A stretch of 10,621 bases of DNA from Promethearchaeota archaeon (GTDB lineage Archaea > Asgardarchaeota > Lokiarchaeia > Sigynarchaeales > SOKP01), in contig JAEOTW010000118.1 in assembly GCA_016839655.1 (NCBI GenBank), forward strand, positions 1 through 10,621, given 5' to 3'. This document shows, one piece after another, positions 1 through 7,048 of the stretch. Position numbers and translations under genes: made by a program. Under the pieces are notes generated by a model. The model did not search any database and was not told where the DNA came from. It was given only the letters and a program-made list of their open reading frames with translations. Each line of letters begins with the position of its first letter. Within the stretch, counting starts at the first letter, position 1.

Positions 1-163
1 CAACAATTTGAGGTAATGGATCTGTTATTCCCATAGCTTCCAATAAAGCGTAGATTGGGTCACCCGGCATTAATCGAGACAGAATAAAGGTTAAAGTTAA
101 CACTCCAAATATGACAGGTATTGCGGCTAATAATCTTCGTGTAATATATTTTAGCATACTCAT
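1..163 (-). CDS. ABC peptide/oligopeptide transporter permease, OppB/DppB type (partial, N-terminus only)
   Basis: The gene starts at 163 and runs off the left edge, leaving about 54 codons. The translation begins MSMLKYITRRLLAAIPVIFG and continues through a hydrophobic helix to a SRLMPGDP motif. A first membrane helix after a Y-I-x-R-R-L segment, then the 'R.(L/M)PGDP' signature, is typical of the OppB/DppB permease family (binding-protein-dependent inner-membrane component). Such proteins form the membrane channel with a DppC-type partner and import peptides, or sometimes sugars or nickel, using ATP. Partner genes would lie to the left, outside the window. In-frame ATGs exist at 172, 163 and 157. 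I chose 163 because an AGGATGG ribosome site (169-175) sits five bases upstream. Substrate cannot be predicted from this fragment. Confidence 0.88.
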   Translation of the reverse strand, partial: MSMLKYITRRLLAAIPVIFGVLTLTFILSRLMPGDPIYALLEAMGITDPLPQIV

Positions 164-168
164 TAAAA

Positions 169-175
169 CCATCCT
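169..175 (-). promoter_or_regulatory. Ribosome binding site deciding the permease start
   Basis: On the minus strand AGGATGG lies five bases before the ATG at 163, favouring that start over the ATGs at 172 and 157. Confidence 0.5.
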
Positions 176-210
176 AGTCTTTTTCTTTTTTTAAATTTTC
201 ACTCAAAAAA

Positions 211-220
211 TATTTTAAAA
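211..220 (-). promoter_or_regulatory. Probable TATA box for the permease gene
   Basis: Minus-strand TTTTAAAATA is centred near 215. A start about 26 bases downstream would give a leader of roughly 25 bases that contains the ribosome site. The region is AT-rich, so other boxes are possible. Confidence 0.35.
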
Positions 221-227
221 TCTTTTG

Positions 228-257
228 TTTTGACATATCTCATTTTTTTGACATATC
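228..257. repeat. Two direct copies of TTTTGACATATC, 18 bases apart (possible operator)
   Basis: TTTTGACATATC occurs at 228-239 and again at 246-257. The pair lies just upstream of the proposed TATA box of the permease gene, where an archaeal activator or regulator could bind. No known factor is assigned. Confidence 0.45.
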
Positions 258-266
258 GTAATTTTT

Positions 267-289
267 AGACTATAAAAAAGTCATAGTCT
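267..289. repeat. Inverted repeat AGACTAT-N9-ATAGTCT
   Basis: Seven-base arms at 267-273 and 283-289 are perfect reverse complements separated by nine bases. It lies mid-way in the divergent promoter region between the permease and the membrane winged-helix gene. This could be an operator or a weak hairpin. Confidence 0.4.
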
Positions 290-330
290 TCACAAATAGA
301 TATAAATTCTAGCGTTAAATACATTTATTT

Positions 331-378
331 GTTCAAACTTTCGAACAGTGATAACTAACAAAAAAATTTAATTTGTTA
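331..378. repeat. Two operator-like dyads upstream of the membrane winged-helix gene
   Basis: The 16-base segment 331-346 (GTTCAAACTTTCGAAC) is an imperfect palindrome with GTTC/GAAC ends. A second dyad has seven-base arms TAACAAA (356-362) and TTTGTTA (372-378) around nine AT bases. The second ends about ten bases before the putative TATA box at 389. Position suggests control of the gene at 441, possibly by its own product. This is inference; AT-rich DNA gives such dyads by chance. Confidence 0.35.
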
Positions 379-388
379 TATTCAATAA

Positions 389-398
389 TATATAAAAA
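389..398 (+). promoter_or_regulatory. Probable TATA box for the gene at 441
   Basis: TATATAAAAA centred near 393 predicts a start around 420 and a leader of about 20 bases. No Shine-Dalgarno sequence is present in that leader. Confidence 0.5.
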
Positions 399-440
399 TC
401 GTAAATCTTTCAACTTTCTTAGAAAAATGAATTATTTATT

Positions 441-1223
441 ATGAGATTTGAAGAAAGTAATGATATTAAAGAAAAAAGTCAAAGTAATTTTAGGGTTAAA
501 TCACGAAAAGTTCAAATAAAATCTTTAGTAAGTTTTTATCTTAAAAGGTTAATATACTCCCTAACGATATTACAGGGAATAATGACATTATGCTTCTTAA
601 TTTTCTATTTTCAAAACGTAACCAATCTTGAGATTATAATCTTCTATTTATATTTCTCAATACTAATTTTCATCGCTTATGGTTTCTTGATTTTTGGTAT
701 CCATTTCTTGGAAAAACCTAGGATTGAAAAAATTATTCCTGACTCTACAGAAACTTTAGAAGAGCTAATTGAAATTAAACCTGAAATTACTGAAGATTTC
801 TTGCAAGGTAAAACCCTTCAAGTTTATTGGTATTTTTTTACTAAAAGACAAGCCGGAGTTAGAGAAATACAGAAAGCGTTGAATATTTCATCTTCTGGGA
901 CAGTTTCTTATCAAATAACTAAATTACTTAAAGCAGGTATCATATCAAAGGATGATGAAGAAGGAAAATATTCAATAAAAAAAGATCTTAAAATCGGAAT
1001 ATTAAAGTTTTTTATTCGTATTGGTAATAAAACAATACCAAGAATTTCATTATATATTTTAATTTATTCATTTGGTTTTATTACTTTCTTAATTCTTGCT
1101 ATGATTCAAGGAATTAATTTCTTTTCTGATCCAGTAAATTTACTATTGTTATGTTTTTTGATTATTGGAACAATTATTTTTATTTTAGAATCTTATAAAA
1201 TTAGGAAATTAAAACCAATATAA
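441..1223 (+). CDS. Membrane-anchored winged helix-turn-helix protein, probable transcription regulator
   Basis: The 260-residue product has two hydrophobic helices at about 35-57 and 63-90, a soluble middle, and two more helices at about 202-223 and 232-250. A basic N-terminus and the KIRKLK tail suggest that both ends are cytoplasmic, as the middle would be. Residues 118-185 read as a winged helix: an initial helix, REIQKALNISSSGTVSYQIT as the helix-turn-helix, then LLKAGIISKDDEEGKYSIKK as third helix and wing. Archaeal MarR/ArsR-like winged helices have this pattern, so DNA binding at the membrane is a reasonable inference. It is divergent from the peptide-transporter permease gene. No named family was recognised, no sensor domain is visible, and the ligand is unknown. 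The ATG at 441 lacks a ribosome site. Confidence 0.7.
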   Translation: MRFEESNDIKEKSQSNFRVKSRKVQIKSLVSFYLKRLIYSLTILQGIMTLCFLIFYFQNVTNLEIIIFYLYFSILIFIAYGFLIFGIHFLEKPRIEKIIPDSTETLEELIEIKPEITEDFLQGKTLQVYWYFFTKRQAGVREIQKALNISSSGTVSYQITKLLKAGIISKDDEEGKYSIKKDLKIGILKFFIRIGNKTIPRISLYILIYSFGFITFLILAMIQGINFFSDPVNLLLLCFLIIGTIIFILESYKIRKLKPI

Positions 1224-1300
1224 TATTTGTATAAGATTGTGTTAATGCAGAGGTAGTTGGTTTTAAAAATTAATTTAAGTTATTAGTATGTCCTTTTAAC

Positions 1301-1374
1301 TATTTGCTTTCGAGAAGAATGTAAGATCGTAGCTCATTATAACCTTTTTAATCGCAAACGTTTAAAAGCAAATA
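1301..1374. repeat. Ten-base inverted repeat and eleven-base direct repeat before the gelsolin-like gene
   Basis: TATTTGCTTT (1301-1310) is the exact reverse complement of AAAGCAAATA (1365-1374). Additionally TTTAACTATTT occurs at 1295-1305 and 1376-1386. The right copies overlap the proposed promoter, so this may be an operator pair. The rest of the 190-base gap 1224-1413 shows no tRNA and no open frame of useful length. Confidence 0.4.
1360..1368 (+). promoter_or_regulatory. Probable BRE/TATA promoter of the gelsolin-like gene pair
   Basis: GTTTAAAAG preceded by GCAAAC resembles BRE plus TATA. A start near 1390 gives a leader of about 24 bases, with GAGG at 1406-1409 four bases before the ATG at 1414. 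Confidence 0.4.
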
Positions 1375-1413
1375 CTTTAACTATTTAATTACACGGTTTA
1401 AAGATGAGGCTGG

Positions 1414-3036
1414 ATGGCAGAAAAAATAATAAGAACGTTCAAGCTTAATTTTGATGGCACCTTTGATGAGATAGCTTATGAACACATAAAAGAAGTTTTC
1501 ACAATTGTGAACATACTAGCTATTTATATCAATAAAATAAAAACAATATATATATGGATTGGTAGAAATTCAACTCAAGCTTTAAAAAATCATATTTCGC
1601 AAATTCGTATTTTATTGAAAGATGAATTCCCTAATTTTCGAATTATCAGAAACATCACATTTGATATGAGAGCAGAACCCTTAGAATTTTTTGAAAATCT
1701 AAATATCAAAAAAGAAGATCTATATGAAATAATTAATTACCAAGAGAAAACTGTCCTACCTATTTTAGAAAAAGTTGATACGTTAAAAACCAACTCAGAG
1801 AAATTGATAGAATCTGAGGAATATAGCAGTGCTATAGAAATATTAAAAGAAATAATAGAATTAGGTATTAAAATACAGGATGATGCACTTATAACTGAAC
1901 AAACAAGATTAATTTCAGAATTAACTGAGAAATATGAAAATAAAGAAATAGTTAATGAAATTGAAGTTGGAACAAAAAAAATTGAAGACGAATATAATAG
2001 GTTAGTAAATTCCAACAATATTTTAGAAGCACATAATTTAGTTCAAAATTTTATAAAAAAATATGAGGGTAAATATGATCTATCATTAATCCCAACTGCC
2101 AAAGATCTAATTTTAAAAGATAAAAGAAAATGGGAATCAAAACAAGAGAGATTAACTAATGATCTTAATATACTAGAAAAAGAATTAAATTTTTCAATAG
2201 AAAATCTTGATATCCCAAAAGCAACTGATATTTTTGAAGAGGGCTTAGGACTTCTTACAAATCTATTGGATAACAAAATCAAGATTAAATGGAATGCATT
2301 GGAAAAAAAAATACAAGAAACTGGTGAAAAAATAGGATTTATAGAAAAATTCGAAATTTTTAATCAAGAATTTAATGAACTAATAGAAGAACATCAATTT
2401 GAAGAACTGAAATTAAAAATTAATTCATTTCTAAAACAACTAGAAATAATCGATCTCCCTGAATATCGTAGTAAATTAAGTTTATTACAAGATAAAGCTC
2501 TTTCTGCAAAAGAATCATATATTAGCATTAATAAGGAAGTTAGTGAGTTGGAAGAAAAAATAAAAATTAATAGAGATAATAATAATCTAAATGAGATTAT
2601 AACCAACTCTAACAAAATTATTAGGCTTGCAAATTCGATTAAAAAAATAGATTTAGTCAATAGTTATACTGATTTAGTAGAATTAACTAAAAAGAAAATT
2701 AAGCAAATTAAAGAGTTTGAAGAAAAACAAGCTCAACTTAAAACTGAACTTTCTAAACTAGAAGAAAAATTCAAATCTTCTTTAGAAATATTTGAACTTG
2801 AGAAGTTAAATAATATTCTTGAAAGCAGTTCAAATTTCTTGTTGGAACTCTTAGATGATGAGATCAAAAAGAAATGGGAGAATTATGAAAATAAATATAG
2901 AATGGTTACACAACTATTAGAAAACATAGAGCAATTAAGCAAAAATGGAATTAAAACTTTAAAAAATCGTTCTTTTCCGGAATCTTTAGAATCTTTCACT
3001 AAGATTATAACACAATTACAGGAGTATAGAAGATAA
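1414..3036 (+). CDS. Gelsolin-like domain protein with long helical-repeat/coiled-coil tail
   Basis: The product has 540 residues. Residues about 18-98 fit a single gelsolin-type domain: hydrophobic strands, then TIYIWIGRNST (44-54), an amphipathic helix, a strand, and RAEPLEFF (86-93). These match the family pattern 'iyvWiGk.s...K..a' followed by 'G.EP.eF'. Gelsolin domains bind actin in eukaryotes and are known in Asgard archaea, but the same fold also occurs in Sec23/24. From about residue 110 the protein is almost entirely charged helix. It includes TPR-like hairpins (about 125-175 and 372-430) and two 54-residue units, 247-300 and 442-495, that align without gaps at 19 identical positions including a K-K-W-x3-E core. 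There is no signal peptide or membrane helix, so it is probably cytoplasmic. It lies 19 bases before a related helical gene, likely in one operon. Actin binding is inference. Confidence 0.65.
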   Translation: MAEKIIRTFKLNFDGTFDEIAYEHIKEVFTIVNILAIYINKIKTIYIWIGRNSTQALKNHISQIRILLKDEFPNFRIIRNITFDMRAEPLEFFENLNIKKEDLYEIINYQEKTVLPILEKVDTLKTNSEKLIESEEYSSAIEILKEIIELGIKIQDDALITEQTRLISELTEKYENKEIVNEIEVGTKKIEDEYNRLVNSNNILEAHNLVQNFIKKYEGKYDLSLIPTAKDLILKDKRKWESKQERLTNDLNILEKELNFSIENLDIPKATDIFEEGLGLLTNLLDNKIKIKWNALEKKIQETGEKIGFIEKFEIFNQEFNELIEEHQFEELKLKINSFLKQLEIIDLPEYRSKLSLLQDKALSAKESYISINKEVSELEEKIKINRDNNNLNEIITNSNKIIRLANSIKKIDLVNSYTDLVELTKKKIKQIKEFEEKQAQLKTELSKLEEKFKSSLEIFELEKLNNILESSSNFLLELLDDEIKKKWENYENKYRMVTQLLENIEQLSKNGIKTLKNRSFPESLESFTKIITQLQEYRR

Positions 3037-3043
3037 ATATTCA

Positions 3044-3049
3044 AGGTGA
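3044..3049 (+). promoter_or_regulatory. Ribosome binding site AGGTGA for the second helical-repeat gene
   Basis: AGGTGA lies six bases before the ATG at 3056, in the 19-base gap after the gelsolin-like gene. This supports independent initiation within one transcript. Confidence 0.6.
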
Positions 3050-3055
3050 ATAAAT

Positions 3056-4063
3056 ATGACTGAAGATAAATCAGAATCTATAGAAGTAGTTAAGGAAAAA
3101 GAGGAAAAAAGAAAAATTAGGGTCGTTGAACAGATTGACAATCGACTTGCTATTCAAGGTCAAGCATATATAAAAGGACAACTTAAAGAAGCCTTATCAA
3201 TTGCTTATGAAATAATAGATTTAGCGAAACCAGAAAAATTGAATTCATTTGTTAAGGACCAAGAAGATTTCATTGCCCGAATTAAAAAAAATTTAAAAGA
3301 AAAAGAGGAAAGAGAATTAGAAAAGTTACGTGAGGAACAAGAAAGACAAAGACTTGAAAAAATCAGGAAAATAAAAAATGAATTAAAAAACATAGAATAT
3401 AGTTATAAAGCTGGAATTGATGCAGAGGATTTCTCAAAAACCAAAGAATCGATAGAAAAAGCTAAAACTTTATTATCACAACTTGATAAAGATAAAGAAC
3501 TAAAGAAAAAATGGCAAGACTTTGAAAAAAAATACCTAGCTGCCAAGTTAAAAAAAGAACTTGTTGAAGAAGCTCAAAATATTATAGAAGAGAGTATTAT
3601 CTTAAAAGAAAAATTCCAGTTTGATATCCTTAAACCAAAACTTACTGATATTATAAAACAATTTAAAGAAAATAATATTAAAGAGCATCTGGATGAATTA
3701 GAGTTTATTCGAAATGATGTTATAAATGCAGAAAAAACTTATCTTAACGTTTTAGAAAATATTGAAAAATTAACAAAAGAGATAAAAAATCTCGAAGAGA
3801 AAAGAGAATTTAAAAAAGCTATTCAACAGTGTGAAACCCTTTTGAAGCTTAGTAAATCCATAGAAAGAACTGAATTGAGTGATAAATATTCCAAAATTTT
3901 AGCAAATCTGCAGAAAGAGTTGGAATTTGAAGAACTTAAAGAATCTGTTAATAAACTTAATGATGAGGGATTTAACTTATTAAAAAGAGGAGATATTTCA
4001 TTTTCTCTTAAAAAATTCGAGATGATAAAAGGAGCCATAAATTTTTACCTAGAACAACAATAA
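3056..4063 (+). CDS. All-helical repeat/coiled-coil protein, paralogue of the tail of the upstream gelsolin-like protein
   Basis: The 335-residue product is extremely rich in Lys, Glu and Leu, with no Cys beyond one, no membrane segment and no recognised enzyme motif. Residues 29-80 resemble a TPR-like hairpin (GQLKEALSIAYEIIDLA), 81-105 is a continuous charged helix, and 106-160 matches the 54-residue unit found twice in the upstream protein, ending KKKWQDFEKKY. Residues 209-295 align with 349-435 of the upstream protein (for example NAEKTYLNVLENIEKL against SAKESYISINKEVSEL). The C-terminus GFNLLKRGDISFSLKKFE parallels the upstream C-terminus. The gelsolin-like domain is absent. The two are probably co-transcribed and may interact through these helices; a scaffold or cytoskeletal role is inferred from the neighbour only. 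The gene ends 12 bases before the converging methyltransferase gene. Confidence 0.65.
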   Translation: MTEDKSESIEVVKEKEEKRKIRVVEQIDNRLAIQGQAYIKGQLKEALSIAYEIIDLAKPEKLNSFVKDQEDFIARIKKNLKEKEERELEKLREEQERQRLEKIRKIKNELKNIEYSYKAGIDAEDFSKTKESIEKAKTLLSQLDKDKELKKKWQDFEKKYLAAKLKKELVEEAQNIIEESIILKEKFQFDILKPKLTDIIKQFKENNIKEHLDELEFIRNDVINAEKTYLNVLENIEKLTKEIKNLEEKREFKKAIQQCETLLKLSKSIERTELSDKYSKILANLQKELEFEELKESVNKLNDEGFNLLKRGDISFSLKKFEMIKGAINFYLEQQ

Positions 4064-4075
4064 TTCAATACTGTG

Positions 4076-4849
4076 TTATTTCATTTGCCCATAAATAATC
4101 TCAGTATCATATTCAAATTTAAGACGCCCATCTCTTTGAAATTTCTCAAATAATTGCTTTAGATCAAGCAACATATTATCAAACATAGGATCATCTAAGG
4201 GAATATATGAAGTAGAAAGTAGTCTACCTTCTAAACCCTCATAATCAAATATTTGGTAATTATCATAAGTAACCCTATTAAATGTTTTTTCTGAACCACC
4301 AAAAAATTTATCAAACTCAAGCTTGCTTTCCTCAATGGCTTTATAATCTGATCCATATTTTAGTAGAAATTTTTCATATTCTTTCAAGAATTCATTAGTA
4401 TACTTTTTTCGGCGATTCCAAATTAAGACAACCCAGCCCTCAGATTTAAGAATACGAGAAAATTCTAATCTTGCTTTTTCCAAATTGAACCAATGAAATG
4501 CTTGGCCGGCTGTAATAATATCGATACTGTTTGTTTCTAATTTGGTTTTTTCAGCCGATCCATCAATACTAATAAAATTTGAATATTTAGTTAAAATGTT
4601 TTCAGCAGCAATCCTCATATCGCTATTTGGCTCAATTCCATAGACTTTATTTCCTTCTTTGAGAAATAATTCACTTAATATGCCAGTACCTGATCCAATA
4701 TCCGCAATTATAGAATTAGATGATAAAATATCCTTATGTTTTAAAAAATTGATTACCTCTTCCGGATATCCAGGCCTATATTTGATATATCTTTCTACTC
4801 TTGAAGAAAATCGCTTTTTTGGATCTTGCTTGAATTTTTTATCAAACAT
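4076..4849 (-). CDS. Class I SAM-dependent methyltransferase (Methyltransf_11-like), substrate unknown
   Basis: The product is 257 residues. The N-terminal F-S-S-R-V-E-R-Y-x2-YRPGYP (to residue 29), the SAM-binding loop ADIGSGTG (49-56), the acidic residue in GIEPN (E73) and AGQAFHWF (114-121) place it in a widespread family of small-molecule methyltransferases. The C-terminal LLSTSYIPL and YDTEIIYGQ segments fit the same family. The protein is full length. It follows the aconitase gene on the same strand after 50 bases containing a T-rich stretch, so co-transcription is uncertain. Related family members include trans-aconitate methyltransferases, which is notable beside an aconitase, but the motifs do not define the substrate. 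No ribosome site precedes the ATG. It converges tightly on the helical-repeat gene. Confidence 0.85.
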   Translation of the reverse strand: MFDKKFKQDPKKRFSSRVERYIKYRPGYPEEVINFLKHKDILSSNSIIADIGSGTGILSELFLKEGNKVYGIEPNSDMRIAAENILTKYSNFISIDGSAEKTKLETNSIDIITAGQAFHWFNLEKARLEFSRILKSEGWVVLIWNRRKKYTNEFLKEYEKFLLKYGSDYKAIEESKLEFDKFFGGSEKTFNRVTYDNYQIFDYEGLEGRLLSTSYIPLDDPMFDNMLLDLKQLFEKFQRDGRLKFEYDTEIIYGQMK

Positions 4850-4864
4850 TAAAATGATAAATAT

Positions 4865-4881
4865 AAAAAGAATAAAAAAAA
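4865..4881 (-). terminator. T-rich terminator after aconitase
   Basis: On the minus strand the aconitase stop is followed after about 18 bases by T8, ATTC and T5 (4881 down to 4865), a typical archaeal oligo-T terminator. It also lies in the leader or promoter region of the methyltransferase gene. Confidence 0.5.
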
Positions 4882-4899
4882 TTTTTATTTATTTTTCCA

Positions 4900-6825
4900 T
4901 TAAGCATGCTTTTGTTTAATAAGTGTTAGTTTTCCACCAGCCATGAGTTCTTCTAAACCTTGTTCACTTACAGAATGAGTTAATGATATTTCTACATTTT
5001 TTGAGAGATTTTTTAAAGAGACCTTACCAGATTTTATTTCTGATAGATCAACTTCAAATCGATCTCCTTGGTCTATTTTATCATAGTCTTCTTTATTTTC
5101 AAAAGTTAAAGGAACAATTCCAAAATTTACCAGATTAGCTAGGTGAATACGTGCAAAGCTTTTAACTATAACAGCCTTGATTCCAAGATATTTAGGTGCG
5201 ATAGCTGCATGTTCACGACTTGAGCCCTGTCCATAGTTAACCCCGCCAACAATAAATCCTCCTGCTTTTTCAAGTGATCTGTCATGAAATGTCTCATCAA
5301 CCACATTGAAAACAAATTTACTAATTTCCGGTATATTACTTCTTAATGGTAAGATTTTAGCTCCAGCTGGCATTATATGATCTGTAGTAATATCATCTTC
5401 AACTTTTAGAAGTACTTCACCTTCTAATTTATCTGGTAATGGCTTGAATTCTGGTAATGGTTTGATATTTGGACCTCTTATAATTTCTACTTTCTTAGCT
5501 TCTTCAGGAGGTAATGGTGGAATTATCATATTATCATTAACCATAAATTTCTTAGGCATCGTAAACTTTGGAAGCTTGCCATATTTTCGAGGATCGGTTA
5601 TTTTACCCTCTATAGCAGCCATAGCTGCAGTTTCTGGACTCACGAGATAAGCATTAGCACTTTTTGTCCCTGATCGACCTAAGAAGTTCCTATTAAATGT
5701 TCTTAGAGACACAGCATTGCTTTTAGGAGCTAAACCCATTCCAATGCAAGGCCCACAGGCATTTTCTAATATTCTTGCTCCCGCTTTAACTAAATAACCC
5801 ATCTCCCCTGAATCTACCATATGATCTACTACTTGACGTGAACCTGGAGATACTGTTAAAACCGTATTAAGGGCAATAGTTTTTTCTTTTAACATATTTG
5901 CACTAATTTTAAGGTCTCTCAATGAAGAATTCGTACAACTACCAATACAAACTTGATCTACATTCATTCCTTCTAATTCATTTACAGTCTTAACATTGCC
6001 AGGGCTATGAGGCTCAGCAATTAGAGGTTCTAATTCACTTAAATTTATTTCGATTGTTTCATCGTAAACGGCATCGTTATCTGGTTCTAATTGAACCCAT
6101 TGGTTCCCTCTTTCTTGAGCTTCCAAAAATTCCTTTGTAATTTCATCTGAGGGAAACACTGATGTTGTAGCACCAGTTTCTGTTCCCATATTAGTAATAG
6201 TACCTCTCTCAGGAACAGATAATGTTTTTATTCCAGCCCCTACATATTCCAAAACCTTGTTTACTGCTCCTTTTACACCAATTCTTCTTAAAACTTCTAA
6301 AATCACGTCTTTAGCAGAAATAAAATCGGGGAGTTTTCCTGTTAGATTCACTTTTACGACATTTGGCATTTTTAATCTAAATGGTTCTCCGGCCATAGCA
6401 GCAGCAACATCAAGACCACCCGCTCCAATTGCGATTGATCCTACACCCCCTCCGGTTGGTGTATGACTATCGCTACCAAGTAAAGTTCTCCCTGGACGTG
6501 CAAATCTTTCTAGATGTAATTGATGACATATACCATTTCCCGGTCGTGAAAAATAAAGGCCATATTTTGCAGCTATACTTTGAAGATATCGATGGTCATC
6601 GGGATTTTTAAAGTCAGTTTGTAAAGTATTATGATCAACATAACTAACAGATAATTCTGTTTGAACCCGAGAGACACCCATCGCCTCAAATTGTAAATAA
6701 GCCATTGTACCAGTAGCGTCTTGAGTTAAAGTCTGGTCAATTTTAATCGCAATATCTGTTCCCTTTTCCAATTTACCTTCAATTAAATGTTGTTCTAAGA
6801 TTTTTTCAGTTAGAGTTTTTCCCAT
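4900..6825 (-). CDS. acn: Aconitate hydratase, single-chain Aquifex-like type
   Basis: Aconitase interconverts citrate and isocitrate through cis-aconitate in the citric acid cycle, in the cytoplasm, with a [4Fe-4S] cluster. From the ATG at 6825 the protein has 641 residues. Visible are DQTLTQDATGTM (30-41), GSDSHTPTGGG (117-127), the cluster cysteines in IGSCTNSS (C297) and CGPCIGMG (C357, C360), DDITTDHIMPAG (477-488) starting the swivel domain, and YGQGSSREHAA (531-541) with the catalytic serine. Large and small domains are fused, which argues against isopropylmalate isomerase or homoaconitase, usually two separate subunits. The length fits the 640-660 residue 'Aquifex-type' aconitases rather than the roughly 900-residue AcnA. 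An in-frame TTG lies four codons upstream, but the ATG gives the expected MGKTLTEKIL start and suits the promoter spacing. No other cycle genes are nearby. Confidence 0.95.
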   Translation of the reverse strand: MGKTLTEKILEQHLIEGKLEKGTDIAIKIDQTLTQDATGTMAYLQFEAMGVSRVQTELSVSYVDHNTLQTDFKNPDDHRYLQSIAAKYGLYFSRPGNGICHQLHLERFARPGRTLLGSDSHTPTGGGVGSIAIGAGGLDVAAAMAGEPFRLKMPNVVKVNLTGKLPDFISAKDVILEVLRRIGVKGAVNKVLEYVGAGIKTLSVPERGTITNMGTETGATTSVFPSDEITKEFLEAQERGNQWVQLEPDNDAVYDETIEINLSELEPLIAEPHSPGNVKTVNELEGMNVDQVCIGSCTNSSLRDLKISANMLKEKTIALNTVLTVSPGSRQVVDHMVDSGEMGYLVKAGARILENACGPCIGMGLAPKSNAVSLRTFNRNFLGRSGTKSANAYLVSPETAAMAAIEGKITDPRKYGKLPKFTMPKKFMVNDNMIIPPLPPEEAKKVEIIRGPNIKPLPEFKPLPDKLEGEVLLKVEDDITTDHIMPAGAKILPLRSNIPEISKFVFNVVDETFHDRSLEKAGGFIVGGVNYGQGSSREHAAIAPKYLGIKAVIVKSFARIHLANLVNFGIVPLTFENKEDYDKIDQGDRFEVDLSEIKSGKVSLKNLSKNVEISLTHSVSEQGLEELMAGGKLTLIKQKHA

Positions 6826-6846
6826 TTTCTTCCACAAATTCCAATA

Positions 6847-6860
6847 ATTTTAAGCATTTC
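6847..6860 (-). promoter_or_regulatory. Probable BRE/TATA promoter of aconitase, leaderless
   Basis: Minus-strand GAAATG followed by CTTAAAAT is centred near 6850. Archaeal spacing puts transcription initiation at about 6825, the chosen ATG, implying a leaderless transcript. The region 6861-6980 is AT-rich with no gene seen. Confidence 0.35.
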
Positions 6861-6981
6861 TGGATAAATAGATACTAAATTAATTAAAATTAAAATATTA
6901 TTAAATTTTTCTTAAAAATTCTCTTTATTTAACTAATATAGATTAAGTGTGGACAACTTCTAACTATTCGATATCTGAGTT

Positions 6982-6997
6982 ACGCGCAAATATATAA
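6982..6997 (+). promoter_or_regulatory. BRE/TATA promoter of the DUF6125-like gene
   Basis: A GC-rich ACGCGC followed by AAATATATAA (6988-6997) stands out from the surroundings. It predicts a start near 7019 and a leader of about 30 bases with no clear ribosome site. Confidence 0.55.
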
Positions 6998-7048
6998 GCT
7001 TTCTATAATTTTCAAAAGTAAATATATTCAATATAAAGAGTATGTATT

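Noticed and set aside
1224..1413. tRNA- or small-RNA-like segment (GTAGCTCAT near 1330)
   Set aside because: No cloverleaf arms, T-loop GTTCGA or acceptor pairing could be found, and frames here are under 15 codons.
1737..2660. Minus-strand serine/phenylalanine-rich frames opposite the gelsolin-like gene
   Set aside because: They are the expected antisense of lysine/glutamate-rich coding sequence and resemble no protein.
4902..4911. AAGCATGCTT palindrome at the end of aconitase as a terminator hairpin
   Set aside because: A perfect ten-base palindrome leaves no loop; it is largely coding. The following T8 run alone is the better terminator signal.
5444..6611. Plus-strand frames opposite aconitase
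   Set aside because: They are antisense shadows of a highly conserved enzyme gene and have no promoter or ribosome site.
6826..6837. Upstream TTG extension of aconitase by four codons
   Set aside because: The ATG at 6825 gives the expected MGKTLTEKIL start and coincides with the predicted transcription start; the TTG would lie upstream of it.
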